In this document: one piece after another, positions 1 through 13,114 of the stretch | Layout of the letters: each line of letters opens with the position of its first letter | How positions within the stretch are numbered: the first letter of the stretch is position 1 | DNA from: Phallusia mammillata | Taxonomy: Eukaryota; Chordata; Ascidiacea; Phlebobranchia; Ascidiidae | DNA: 64,000 bases | NCBI GenBank assembly: GCA_003260075.1 | Contig: QLIY01000727.1 | Coordinates: 6,429 to 70,428 of the forward strand | Direction of reading: 5' to 3' | Program-made: the position numbers and the translations under genes | Notes under the pieces: model-generated | What the model was told of the DNA's origin: nothing | The model's input: only the letters and a program-made list of their open reading frames with translations | Databases searched by the model: none

Positions 1-75
1 TCACTGTGTTTTACCTTACAACACCCGACTTTCTCATGGTTATCTCTTGAATTGCATTATTTTCAACTTTGCATG

Positions 76-150
76 TGTGGGGACCCATGAGTTTTTGCCT
101 GCAGAAACGACTAAAGTTATAAAAGACGGTAACTAATATGGGATCCAATA
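76..150 (+). repeat. Diverged dispersed repeat, copy 1
   Basis: About 75 bp beginning near ATGTGTGGGGACCCATGAGT is repeated in diverged form at 1442-1516 (ATGTGGGGACCCATAAGT). Both copies continue with a TGCAGAAA block and a GGA-CCCAA-like block. One copy is in a PSMC4 intron and the other downstream of the gene. No terminal inverted repeats were recognised. Confidence 0.5.
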
Positions 151-286
151 CAAAATAAGCATAGGAAATATATTTATGTTTTAAAATAGGTTATAGTGTA
201 TATGCAGGGGCAATATGTGCTAAGCCACCCTTCTAGTTTATATTACAGTTTTTGCATTAACTGTGTTCCTTAAAAATGTTGTTTGA

Positions 287-981
<695 letters not shown>

Positions 982-1054
982 TTGTTGGAAATTGCAAAGA
1001 ATAACCCAAATGCTGCTTTTTGTCACAGGTCGCATACAGTTCATTATAGCATTC

Positions 1055-1074
1055 AATAAAATATCTGAATAAAC
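1055..1074 (+). terminator. Poly(A) signals of PSMC4
   Basis: AATAAA occurs at 1055-1060 and again at about 1068-1073, some 75-90 bases after the PSMC4 stop codon. This is the expected position for the cleavage and polyadenylation signal. Confidence 0.75.
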
Positions 1075-1441
1075 ATGCATTTGTGTCTTGTTCTGCAGAG
1101 TCAATTTGCATTTGTTATTACGGGTCCCCTTACCTGAAGGAGGGACATTTTGATTTTATTTCTCTGTTTTTTCTGTTCTTTGGGGGTTGAATTTTGACCA
1201 TGCACTTTTAGCCAAAATCTTTTGTAAAACGTTTTTATTTTTGCACGCTAGTCACCACAAAAGAAATGTTTCTCCAAGCGATTCTGGTAATTAATTTCTG
1301 AATTGAATTTTTTCTTAAATTGATCAATTGTTTCAATTGAAATTTTGTCAATTCAAACTTATTGGATTTTTCAAGCAATGTTATCTACGTTTAATCACAG
1401 AAGCAACAAACTTATATTTGGTTTATGGCCTATTTAACTCC

Positions 1442-1516
1442 CATGTGGGGACCCATAAGTTTCTGATTGCAGAAAAAAACAAGGTTATACAAGTGTGGCA
1501 AATATTGGACCCAACG
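1442..1516 (+). repeat. Diverged dispersed repeat, copy 2
   Basis: Second copy of the 75-bp repeat at 76-150, about 75% identical by eye. It lies in the intergenic space after PSMC4. Confidence 0.5.
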
Positions 1517-1845
1517 TCGAATAATATCGTGAATATATCTCCTTTTGAAAATTAGCAACAGTGTATGTACAAAAGGCTGGTGTCTGAAAAACTAAAATTT
1601 TCAAGATCATCAAAACTGTAGGTCTACTGATTACCTGGAAAATATTTGTGACAAAAGCTATTAACAGTCTTCAAATGCAATATGCCTTCCCTTTTAGTGT
1701 TAAAATAGTGTAGATCTGGTACGAAGGCCAGCTCGGAGAATTACCGATGTAGTCACTCAACTGCTTTGTGTAGCAAGTGAACCATTTTGTGTTTATTTAA
1801 ACGTGGCCTATTTTTCCCAAATAATGCATTTGGACAACACTAAAC

Positions 1846-2040
1846 CAGTGGCGGATTAACCATTAGGCAAAGTAGGCACGTGCCTACAGGCCAGTCAGAA
1901 ATCCAGGCCAATTTACAACAACGATCTTTGTGACAGTGATTTGGCAACACTGATAATTCTATTTTTTTAATTGGCAACCCTGATTTTCGGGCCACTTATA
2001 AAATGTGCCTACAGGCCAGAAGACCCTTCATCCAGCACCG
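1846..2040. mobile_element. hAT-type MITE, family A, copy 1
   Basis: 195-bp element with imperfect terminal inverted repeats (starts CAGTGGCGGATTAACC, ends ATCCAGCACCG). It is flanked by an 8-bp target duplication with one mismatch (CACTAAAC / AACTAAAC). The interior is homologous along its whole length to the element at 40891-41086. The 8-bp duplication and CAG-type termini are those of the hAT superfamily. It is too short to encode a transposase, so it is non-autonomous. Confidence 0.8.
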
Positions 2041-2828
2041 AACTAAACGCACAGGAATTGTGATGTTTTGGGTTTATTAATTAGCAAATTTACAGTTGAT
2101 TACACAATAATCGCAACACGCCATTTTTACAATAATATCACACACCCATTATCGACATAAATTGACACAAATCATTTCCTATTTATTTTCTTTAGTCATA
2201 GATTACATGAATTGAATTCCAAAACTCCGAATAACGAAGAGACACTATGTGAAATTTTTTAAATGTAAAACATAAGTAATAAACTTTAGATAAAAAATGG
2301 CAATATGTGGAACTTTACCCTACAACAATAATTGTTCGCATTGATTTTTTCATTAGCACCAAATTGATATCAAGAATAAATAAATTGATTGTTTCAATTT
2401 TCCGATTATTAGCAGATTTACAGACAAACTACGGCACGTAGAAACTTTGTGCGTCACAATAGCGCATTCTTGAAATTTAGAATGCTGGATTGTGATGCAA
2501 CACGTCAGCAACACTGTTAATGGGAATGAACGTGTTCATTGTCACAAACTTGAAAAGGGCGCAGGTGGTTCAACTAAACATAACAGCACAGTAACGAAAA
2601 GCAAATTTTCTTGGAATAGAAGCAGAATTACGCAGCAAAGCGTTTGGAGTTTTTACAGGCAGCCAGCAAAGGTGCTATTTTTATGTTTGATTGCATTTCT
2701 CTACAGTTTTAGTTAACCAGGCATAGTTATGCTGGAGCATGTCATATCGAGTCAAACAGAGCGCACTAATATGGTGCAACTACTTTTGGGGTCTAGCCAG
2801 CAGCATCAAAACGCGGTTTTAACATGGT

Positions 2829-5800
2829 TTAATATTGAGTGTATACCTCATTTGGAGGTGAAGCGATACCAGTGTACCCAACCCCATTAAATACAGGATA
2901 GCCAGCAGCATATGTACCCTGAGTTGTATCAACACTTGCACCGTTGTACACAGTGGTATAGCCGTTGACATCTGGGCTGCGAATGCTTATAGCTGCCACA
3001 CCAGTTGTGACATCACCGGTGACGAACATGGCATCGTTGTCGTTGCTGGCGTCATTGCAATTGTTGTTACTGTCGTCCTGAATGTTAAGGACATTTATTA
3101 CATGTTCGGCTGCTATTTCCTTGGCTACTTCAAGAGAAGTAGACAATTTGGTAGGGGTGTACAGGCTGCTGGGACTGGGTGGCGATGGCTGTAGGGGCGG
3201 CGACGCCTGGTTGCTGGACGCTTGGTTGAATTGCTCCTGCGAGGCTACCGGGGATGGCAGCTGGTTGTCCGATGCCGGTAGCGCCACCTAATGAAAGCAT
3301 AGGGTTTTTGATCTTTTGAAGTTGTTCGCCAAACTGGCTTATGCCATTTTCGCATTTTTTTATTAAACCTACCCGGTATAAAAACAGTTGGCGGCCATTC
3401 GGGCCAACGGTTGAGTGCAGCTTGTATTCCGGCATCCCCAGGCCCGTTCTCTTGCAGTATTCCTCCAGCAACTGCAAATTTGAGATGTTAACTTTTTATC
3501 ATGCTAGAAGTACCACTGGTGGTAGCTATGTTTTGTATTTAAGTACAATTGTTTGTGATCAATACGTTTTTTTGTTTCAATGTACGGTCAAAGAAACGCT
3601 TAAAATGAACTTGTAAATTCAATTACGATAATTTAGGGGAAAAGTTGTTTTAGTGACCGAAGCCTTATTCTAGTAAGGTTACGACCTAAAGTTGTGAAAG
3701 CGAACCTGTGTTGGGGATTTCTGTTGTTGGCTGGGCTTGAGTGAGTGGGGACTGATAGGGATGAGCTCCATACCTGGCAGTAAGTCGTATCTCTCGCCCG
3801 GCCCCGGTGGCACCGATGTTACCTGTAAACAAAACAGTAACAATGTTAATAAGGAGGCTTTTATCAAGAATTTGGTAGTTTTTGATTGGCGCAAGTTAAA
3901 ACACGAAGTTTGTTGATCAGTAAATTCGTCTTGAAGTGATTCGCGAAATTTGAAAGAACTAGTAGAAACACAGTGCAGGAAATCTTGATTAACTGTACTA
4001 GTGATGTGCAATGAGAGTCGATAAATTTCAACAATGTTTTTGTAGTAACGCTTACCTGAGACGGCGCCTGCCATATTGGACGCTTGTAATGGTTGTAGTA
4101 AGTCGTCTGAAACCTACACGAAATGATTAATTGTACAAAAGATGATTTAGTCAGATTCCGAAATATGTTTTAGGATTTTGTTCATAGAAAGTATTAGTGA
4201 AAAACCAACCCGTCTTTATATGAATTAAACCAATCTTAACTAACAAGCAATATGTCAACGGCAACCCACAGTAAAAACAACATCAGCAAAGCCAAATTAA
4301 GTTAGTTCTCAAATTATCTACGCAATTAAATGCCTACTGGTTTGAACACTATACAGTCAAGGATTAAAGGTGAAATCACAAACAGTCGCCCAGATCCAGT
4401 ACAAAAATTACGGAATAAATGGTTTGGAAAGACCTTGTGTGAAAAATTATTTATGTTGTCCAACATGTAACAAGCGCCAGAAAAATGCTTACTTGACTAC
4501 AAGAAACGTTAGCAGACTTTTATGCGCTGCAAGCATTGTGGACTGGTAAAAGGTGGTTATCTGCCAGCAGCTTTTCAGTTTTTCATCGATTGGACAGAAT
4601 TTTGCCCTTATGTTTTGAGATGGTTATTTGCAAAATAGGTTTTCCAATGACGACAATAATTTAACTTAAAGTGAATGTGCCAATGATAATGTAAGAGCAT
4701 ATTTGAAATTTTAGTGATAAGTATGTGTTTTTGTTTGAAGTGCAGAATCGGGGTCTAGATGAAATTATGACATCAAAATTATGACGATTACGTCGTTTGG
4801 GCGCTTATGAAGAGCTTCGCTTCAAAGCCAATTTTGCCAAATTTAGTTTGTGAAAAAACTGCGTCTACTGAGACGTTTTACCGGAAAGTTACAATTGATG
4901 TTGAGGCAGACCTTCCGGCATTCTGGCGCTCTTTTGCGAGCAAGCTCCGGCGGCAAAAACAAGAATTAGAGACAGGAATTGTTTAACGAACAAGTGCACA
5001 TTATATGAGTTACAATCACTAAAGAAGGTAAAGATAATTGGGTAATTGTTAGAAAAGTATTAGATTGATTGTTCATTGCACACCTGCAGATCTCCACCAA
5101 CTAAGGAGACCTCGGTAGGCGCATACCCACGACCGACGTTCAGAATATTGCGCCCCGCGACGCCACGGGTGCTTGTGCCCCGGTTCCGACCTCTCATAGC
5201 GGCACCACGACCTTGGGACCCTGCTACGCCCGTGCTGGCGCCAGGGATTCCAAGTGGCACGCCGGCGGAACCGATTTGGGTAAGGCCAAGATTGGGAATT
5301 TGGGGTATCCCTCCACGCAGATTGGATGGGACCGCGTATCTGGCTCCCGGTGGAAGGGTTGGGATGGTAGTTGCAGCATAGGGTACTCCGCCGTAGTACA
5401 GAGGCGCTCCTAAAAACATGAATACATGATATACACTAAATGATTTTTTACATGCGTTTTTGTTTTAAACGTTTCGGTAAATGCTCACGCAGTCAACAGT
5501 GATTTGAGGCTACTTCAGTCACCCCCATTTATCAATACTTTGCATCAAAAAATTAAAAGGAAGCAAGGGGAAAATGATAAAATGGTACACAGCAGTAACG
5601 CAATGTTGTAAAAGGGTATGAAGCACCTATCTGTCAATGAGAGATAGTCGACATGTGTAATAATGTACCTGTGTAAGAATACACTGCGGCTGCTGCGGCG
5701 GCTGCTGGGTCAAGCCGTGGATCGTAAGTTGTAGCGATTAATCCAGGGTAAGCTGCAAGGTTTTCGGTCGGTTCCACGTTTACTCGGTTTGCAGCACGAG

Positions 5801-8800
5801 TGTATCTAAAAGCAAAGAGTTATTCCACAAGTCGGAAATTCTAATTTAAAAATTATATATTCATCCTGAAACATTCCAGTTTATCAGCGTTTTATTTAAG
5901 TGTATAAATAATTAGGGTATATTGTTACATTTATTTTGATATTATTTCACATCTTCATTTGTAATTGGGCGCCCTGTGGTCTTTAACTGATTTTTTTTGT
6001 ACCCGAGCAGATGAAGGAACATCATGGCGTCTAGAGATCAAACTTGAAAAACGTTAGCTAACCTGACATAGGTTTCACGGTCCACAGGTTTGGCCAGAGT
6101 AACCTCCATTGGTGCTCCGTCCAACGGCTTACCATTCAGCGCTTTCATACACTTGATGGCGTTCTCTCGCGTGTTAAAATGAATGAAGCCATAGTCGCGG
6201 ATTTTCTTGACCCGCTCAATGGCGCTAGCAGGAACAATGGCAGTAAACTCCTGAAGTAAACATAAACAGTGATGAAAAAAACGTGGTTTCATGCAGCTAT
6301 ACTATATAAAGATGAATAACTGAACATTTGTCGGTAGAGCCGGGCTAGTATTTTTGGATTGAATATCAGACCCTTTTACAACTCTGCTAAACACAATTGG
6401 CGCTGATAGCATTGCTATTGGGTTGGTGATAAACTTCATGTTTTGTGGTTAGTCTCATTTATAGCCTAGGTCGGTTGAGCAATGTGAATGTATTATGACC
6501 ACAATACGAACACAGCCGAGTTGCCTGACTGCTGCAGGATTTTTTATTAGATAATGTGGTGGCATTGGTGACTTTAATTTGCTTAGTTTTGGTTGTAGCA
6601 TAATAAAACTGGAAAAACTTAATAGTTAATTGCAGCACATGTTTGTAGTGTGGGACAAAACAGATTAAGGTATTTTGAAACTCTCAGACTATTAAAAAGG
6701 CGTTTGGAAAGATGTCAAATGGTGGTCCATTGTTACAGTCTTACCCTTTCCAGCTGTTCCTCAGTAGTGTTCAGCATTAGATTTCTGACGTAAAGAATCT
6801 TGACAGTAGCCATTACGTCATCATCCACTTCTACCTCAGGTTCAGCCCAGTCTACGGCGATCGGGTGTCCCCATATTTGTGGCCGAGTATGCATAAGTTT
6901 TCTGTGAAAAAAAAATCCATAAATGTTTACTACTTTTAGCCAATAATGGATATATGATCGTTGTTAAATAGCTTTGTTTATCATAGAGAAGTTGTGGTTT
7001 ATGCGCTTGCGTAAGTGTTACTTATGGTTGTGTATGTTTTGACTTGTTTGGAGCTGTTGAACTTTTATACTATTGTGGAGTTAGGAATAAAAACAGCAAT
7101 TTAATTTTGCCTTTGGATTATTTTCCAATTAGTTTTTTACTAAATAAGTGAGATACTAAAAATGGATAAACTATTTACTCGAATTACTCCGAACGGTTGG
7201 CTCATATCGTTACAAGGATGTAATACCCCAACGCTTTACGATAATTTTTCAAACCGTAGCAATTGTAAAAGCACTTTATGTGTGATAACCTTCTTGCCAT
7301 TGCGGCTGTGTGGTGATCCTGGTATTCAACAAACGCAAATCCCCGGTTTTTCGTTTTATCCGCTGCCGACGGGTAAACGATGACGTCGACCACGCCTTCC
7401 GTGACCTTCTGCATTTCGACAAGAATCTCTTCTTTTTGTTTTGTCTTGGGGATTCCCCCTACAAAGAGTCTGAAACGAAGAAATCGAATCATTTTAGTTA
7501 GTGCAAGAAAAGGCATTAATAGAGTGTGGAAAATTGTAGTTAAATTCAAATGTAGGATGTTTCATTAAATTTACAACTTCTAAATATTTGTCAAATAGCC
7601 GTGTGTTTAACGACAGTTGTGCAGTTAGGTGTAAAGTGAAAGTGATTTCCACTGTGCCAAACGGACTAGCATCTTTATGACACCAAGCGCTTAACAACAA
7701 ACTCGTTTTATTTTAGGCACAAAGTGAGCAACCTGCTGATAGCTCTGTATTTTCAACTTCAAACTAATATCATAGTTTGTCTAAAAACTTCTGTTGATCA
7801 CAATTTGTGTGAAAATGTATATTATTGAGTTTTCTAGGGTTTCTCCGCCCGCTCTAATTCGGAGGTTTTCTAAAAGTGTGTGGGCTTTCTGCATTTAGTC
7901 ATGTTTTTTTAGCAAATATCCGTTATTTCATAAAAACACTATAGTTTAATCGCATTAGTACAAAGCTTTCTGCAAAAGGATGTGGTGCTAAAAAGTACGT
8001 TTACCTGCAATTGTCGACACTTTTACAAACTCCCAGCAAACGTCCTTTGCGTATTTCAAAGTTGTTTAACTCTTTCAGCGCGCGTTTTGCCTCGTCTTGT
8101 GCACAATACTTGACGAATGCGAATCCACGGTTGTTTCCGTTAAAATCCATCATTAAGCGAAGTTCGTAAATTCTGCAAAAATATATGTTTTTTGTACAAG
8201 TTTGGAACCAAAGGCCCACGTATCGTGAACTACAATTAAACGTCGTTCCAAAAATTCTGGATAAAATATCAACAGTATTTGAAACTGAAACACGTCTGTG
8301 GACAATTTATACTTTCGTTGGTCTGTGTTTCTAAATAAGTAACCTTGATTTAAAAATGGTAGTCTTATAGCTAACAACCGTCACGAAAAGAGGCAATTAC
8401 TGCCACGAAACAATCACCAAATGGCTTTACAGCTCCTTAAGCAAACAAACTAACTAGACAGTACGGTTCGACCGCAATAAGTTGGGCGATTCGTAAATGA
8501 TTTACAATGCATTTCTGATCTTAACATAGTTTGTTTGAGTCAATCACGAGTTTTCGCCGTAGTTTATCGCAAAGATGCTTTGGCGCGAAAATTTGCCTAG
8601 TCATGTAACCTGGTGTTGTACTATAACACATCCTATCATTTATTGCATGGAATAAAATGTTAGACAACCTGTAAGTAAGATAGGAAATGGTGTAAGCAAG
8701 GTTTAACACGAGTGTTTGATGCCAAAAGTTAACCGCATTTCGTGTCGTGGCCATGTTTCAGGGCGCTCTTCTGCTTGCATGTGCATTTTTAGTGAACTGA

Positions 8801-11800
8801 TCAATACGATTTTTACTCTGTTTCCCCTTTGTTTTTTAACCACGTTCAGTTAATTCATAGCAAGGTCATGGAAATTATTACATATCAAGATCATGGAAAG
8901 ATCTAAGTATTTGAATCAATGAAACTCATTTGTCAAACAGAATGTGAATATCTGGTTTTCTCTTCAGATTTGTTTGACAAAAAGATTTGTTTGTCAGATT
9001 TGTTTTTTGACAAAAAAATTACAAATCAGTTCTGTTTATAAGACCGAAATAAATTTTCATTATATCGTAACCTCCTTTAACGTGTTTGCACCAAGGTAAC
9101 CCGTGCTGGCGAAGTGAGAAAAACGAGTTTATCGCCGACGATTAAATTGCCGTTGACGATAAGCAGTGTCTGATTGATTGCTGTGCAAACCTTTCGCGCA
9201 AAGCTCCTGCATTGCGGGACAAACAACATATAATACGCTTGTTTTATTATCACCTAGCAGGGTGCAAAGTGTAACAACGGACGTCCTATATCAACCATAC
9301 GATAAGATCTAGGCGGCTTATATTAATGCAGGCCTTGTCATGACTTGCTTATACCGCTCGTGCATGTGATTGGCAAATAATTACCCAACCCCCGTGATCG
9401 ATAAAGACGCACAAGCTGCGCTAACTCCTAGGTAAACTCCATGCGCTATATCGGTAAAGTGATTTACGGCTTTACATCCTTTTGAATTGCGCTTATATCC
9501 ACATATGTGATCAGTATATCAAGCGTTGAAAAATGATTCGAAAATTTATGGTTAGACTCGAACGAAAAGTGAGTACATGCCACATGTTTGGTCCAAAACC
9601 ACCGAACAAGTAGATAATTTATGGTTTTAAATAGGCTTAATAAGAACACACAAACCAGTAGTCTCGTAAAACTTAACTTTCGTTGCATTTCGTTAAGCGC
9701 TGGTAGGATTTTATGATAAGCAGCTGTTGTTAAAAAATCTAAAATGGTTGGCGCGTATGTGGCCTGATTAGCTTTTTAATGTTTTAAAATTATTTACTTT
9801 AACAGATAAAGCAACAATTCAGTGACACATAAATAAGCCGACTTTTTGGTTGGGGTAATTACTGCATTCGCTGTGCAATAGTTACCTTATGACTTGCATA
9901 TAATGGTGTATTGTGCACCCTAGAGAAAACAATAGAATAAATTCTCCTAAAAAAATTATGCAAACAATGATTTTGCGATGAAAACCGCCGCGTAAGAAGT
10001 TTGGCCAAAAGCGTATTTGTAGCTCCAAGTTAAATATTTATCATTGTGCTTCACCCCAGTGTCGTTGCCCTCGGGTGTTTGGAGTGTTTCGCACATGATT
10101 AAACTATTATAGTTTTACCGACAAATATTTGTTCTTAAAGCGCACGATATTTACGGGCATGTCAACTGCAAGTGATTAGAAATAATATATTTTAGTGTAC
10201 AGGTATATGCCTGTAGTGTTTGAACCACCAGGACTGGATTAACCGTTAGACAAAGCCAGCACGTGGTTGAGGCATCAACACAAAGGTCGCCAAAACACTT
10301 TTCATAGCCGAATTTTTAGTGGTGTCCTCAGTATTTGAAATCCTGCTAAGTTGAATTTTTTTCTTGATGCTGCGCCGTCTTCTATGAATTAAAACGTAGA
10401 AAGAATACAATAATATTTAAACCCCCAAGATTGCTTTGCCCCCGAGCTACAAGTTACCACTGAAAACTACAAGTTACCACTGAATTGGGCAACGAAAATC
10501 TGAGTGCTTACGGTCTTCAAATGACTTAAAGCATCTCTTGTTATTTCTGGCATGATTAGTGATTTTTGTGCTGCATTGGTTCTATACTTTTTTCTAAAGC
10601 TTTAAGTCGTGCATGCAATGGCATATCTTACCGCCCACACTTCTCCAGCACCGGTACCAACTCGTCTTCATACAGATCTCTGGGCAGTTTTCCCACAAAT
10701 ATCTCACATCCCTTAGTAGGTATGGGGTCATCCCATCCTGGTGGAGGTCCACCGTATTTGCGCTGGCCGTTTTCCTGCGAATTAAAAAAAGTTATTGGCA
10801 GCAAACTCATTTAGCTTTTGTGGAAAATATTAGGTAATAAAACTCCACTTACAAGTATGTTATGTTGTAGAGTCGCATGTTTTTTTAACCATTGCGAAAT
10901 CTAAAGACCTCGATGAACTCATAATCGTTATTTGATTTGTTTTGCAAAAGTAGGCTACGAACGATTTTGAGAGTCTGACAAAAACTGACTTTGATTAAGA
11001 GATTCGAATCGATAATCCACTGAGACAAGGTACGAACCTAATTACATTCCTAATTCCCACTTACGTACGCACAAATGCTCCATACATATTTAAGGCTTTG
11101 CATTTAGTGGCTTTGTTAAAAGATGATGTAAAAAAAAAACTTGATGACTGAATGAAATAATAAATGTATTTTGGGACTGAAAAGCTTTCAAATTCTCCAC
11201 TTGCCTGTTTTAATGTATACCCAGTTGTTTTGCATAGTTCGAGCAATACAGCCTCCTTGGCTGGGTTGTTACACAGTGGCTCCTGATTGCTGGCATCGCT
11301 CGGCGATTTTTGATTGGCTGGAATCATTGGTGGTGGTTCAACGTGGCGGTATCCGATTGGCGAATCGTTGCTGAGTAGCAGTGCAGTGTCGTACGGGTGC
11401 GGATGAGGCTGTGTGGTCAATCTCTTCGGAATTACGGTGCAATCTGTAGGAATATTGATGGCAACGATAAGTGATAGATATTTGTAACTCTGGCATAACT
11501 AGCAAGACCAAGAAATATTGCTAAAATCTTTACTGAAGCTTAATTGATGTGGACAGATTGCAAGTGACCATGTCACAATTTCGAAGATTATATTTGAATA
11601 AGGACTGATGATGCCATGTTGTATATGGCAAAATCCATAACAATGAGAATTGCAAAATTTAAAACATGCACAGACTGATGTTTGACGTTAGTTAATGCTG
11701 TGACACGTCAATGTATGTAACTGGAATCGTGTGTTGAGCATCAGTGGATCAGGACAATTTCTGCGTCTTTGATATTTTCGCATTTGTGAGCCAGAAGTCG

Positions 11801-13017
11801 TTGTAGACCAATTAGGCCATTGAAACCACGCTTGTTTTCTTTGTGTGAAACTATTGTAGGATTTTGATATTTTTGATCGCGTTTATAAGCCTTGTTGCAT
11901 AAAATCGTGGTTTTTGACGAACATGGACCCAACCTTATCATTTTCTCCGTATTTGATGTAAACTTGTACTATGTTGAGATTTTTAGAATAGTAATACCGG
12001 TTACGTCACGGCCGAAGCGTGATGGATGTAGCCGCCCGTAAAGCAAACATTGCAAAACTTATGAACTTATCGACCTTAGGTCTATTTCCAAGTTTCATTC
12101 TGTTCAAATTATTACCCAATTTGACTAACAATTTTATTATTACCAGGTTTTTGATAGTTCGGTAAAGTAGCCTATTTTATGAAACAGAATATTTTAGTCA
12201 GTCATGTGCGTTCAACCGTGACCATCACAGTCATTAGTTTAAGTCAGTCGAAGCTGCTCAGCCGGTCCTTAATAATTAACTTTGCCCTACTCGGAACAGC
12301 ATCGGTGTGTTTTCAGCTATCGTTGCTCACTGGTCAAACAGAGACAGTTAGACTCGAAGGCCCAGTATGTAAACATAGCCGGTTTGCCGTACGACCTGTT
12401 TCACAATCTACTAAATCGCTGGACCTACAAATCGCCACCCAGACCTATTTGGGTTAACAGTTTTAAGTAGATGAGTGCTGCCCTGTAGTGTTTAGTAGAT
12501 TGTATTATGTTCTTGCTGAACATAGCGTTACCCACTAATTTTACAAATGCGAATACACACCCAACTTTTGTCACCCAAACCATGTGTCAATCCTATTCAC
12601 TGCTTAGCCTTGGGTCTTATTTAAAACACACTTTCGGGCATTCGAAGATTAACTGAAATACGTGTGTCAGTCAATGGTGGTCGGATATACATTAAGTTAA
12701 CAGAAAATATTAAAAAGGTTTGTTCCTTTTAAAGTTTGTTTTCGCAGAACACATCCATTGATAGTATTTTGACCCCCTGATATCTCATGACTCAATCATA
12801 TTACCCCGACGTGCTTGAGTGATTTCGGGACAGGCAACACCCAGAAACACACAGCCTTTTTACACCTGCTACGCAATGTTGCGTGCGGTTGGAAACAAAG
12901 TTAATTTTTTGCCAACATATGCTAGCAAGATCGTATAGGTATTGTACGTTGTACGTGAAACTTTCTCAAATGACAAGGTCCTGACTTTTGCTTACCTGTC
13001 ACAGTGATGGAAGTCAT
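2829..13017 (-). CDS. A1CF/RBM46/RBM47-like RNA-binding protein (three RRMs plus dsRBD)
   Basis: Thirteen coding exons (transcript order): 13017-12996, 11443-11205, 10774-10632, 8172-8005, 7469-7290, 6901-6745, 6250-6063, 5805-5669, 5409-5084, 4106-4056, 3822-3706, 3471-3373, 3287-2829. Together they make 2286 bases, 761 aa plus stop, with every phase matching. Order of domains: an N-terminal helix region ending [24 protein letters not shown]1 about residues 106-185 ([18 protein letters not shown]); RRM2 about 190-270 ([17 protein letters not shown]); RRM3 about 287-360 ([18 protein letters not shown]); an RG-rich stretch about 480-515; and an A1CF-type double-stranded RNA-binding domain about 550-650. 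The C-terminus ends EVYTQY. Vertebrate relatives are nuclear/cytoplasmic cofactors of APOBEC1 RNA editing and mRNA stability. Editing by this protein is not implied. Only the extreme 5' end is uncertain. Confidence 0.92.
10228..10290. mobile_element. Fragment of hAT-type MITE family A
   Basis: The segment beginning CAGGACTGGATTAACC, then GTTAGACAAAGCCAGCACGTG, matches the 5' end of the elements at 1846 and 40891. The 3' terminus is not recognisable, so this is an old or truncated copy in an intron of the RNA-binding protein gene. Confidence 0.5.
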
Positions 13018-13114
13018 TGATTGATACAAAATTGTTAAAGGATTAAGTGGAATTAATTGAAATTAGTCCCAAATCTCATACAGCTATTATACAATAAAGT
13101 AATAGTCACATTCT
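12996..13114 (-). other. First coding exon of the A1CF/RBM47-like gene
   Basis: On the minus strand ATG at 13017 opens seven codons (MTSITVT) plus one base, then a GTAAGC donor. The split codon joins in frame to the acceptor at 11443. A TTGCAG acceptor near 13115 would make the exon start there, with untranslated sequence before the ATG. Other start exons are possible, but this one keeps the frame. Confidence 0.65.

Larger units (their letters stand above)
1075..2828. other. Intergenic space between convergent genes
   Basis: This stretch lies between the 3' ends of PSMC4 (plus) and the A1CF/RBM47-like gene (minus). It holds the repeat at 1442-1516 and the MITE at 1846-2040. The 74-codon open frame at 2492-2716 resembles no family I know. 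Part of 2.0-2.8 kb is probably the 3' untranslated region of the minus-strand gene. Confidence 0.6.

Noticed and set aside
2492-2716. Plus-strand 74-codon frame between the convergent genes
   Set aside because: It overlaps probable 3' untranslated sequence of the minus-strand gene and resembles no protein I know.
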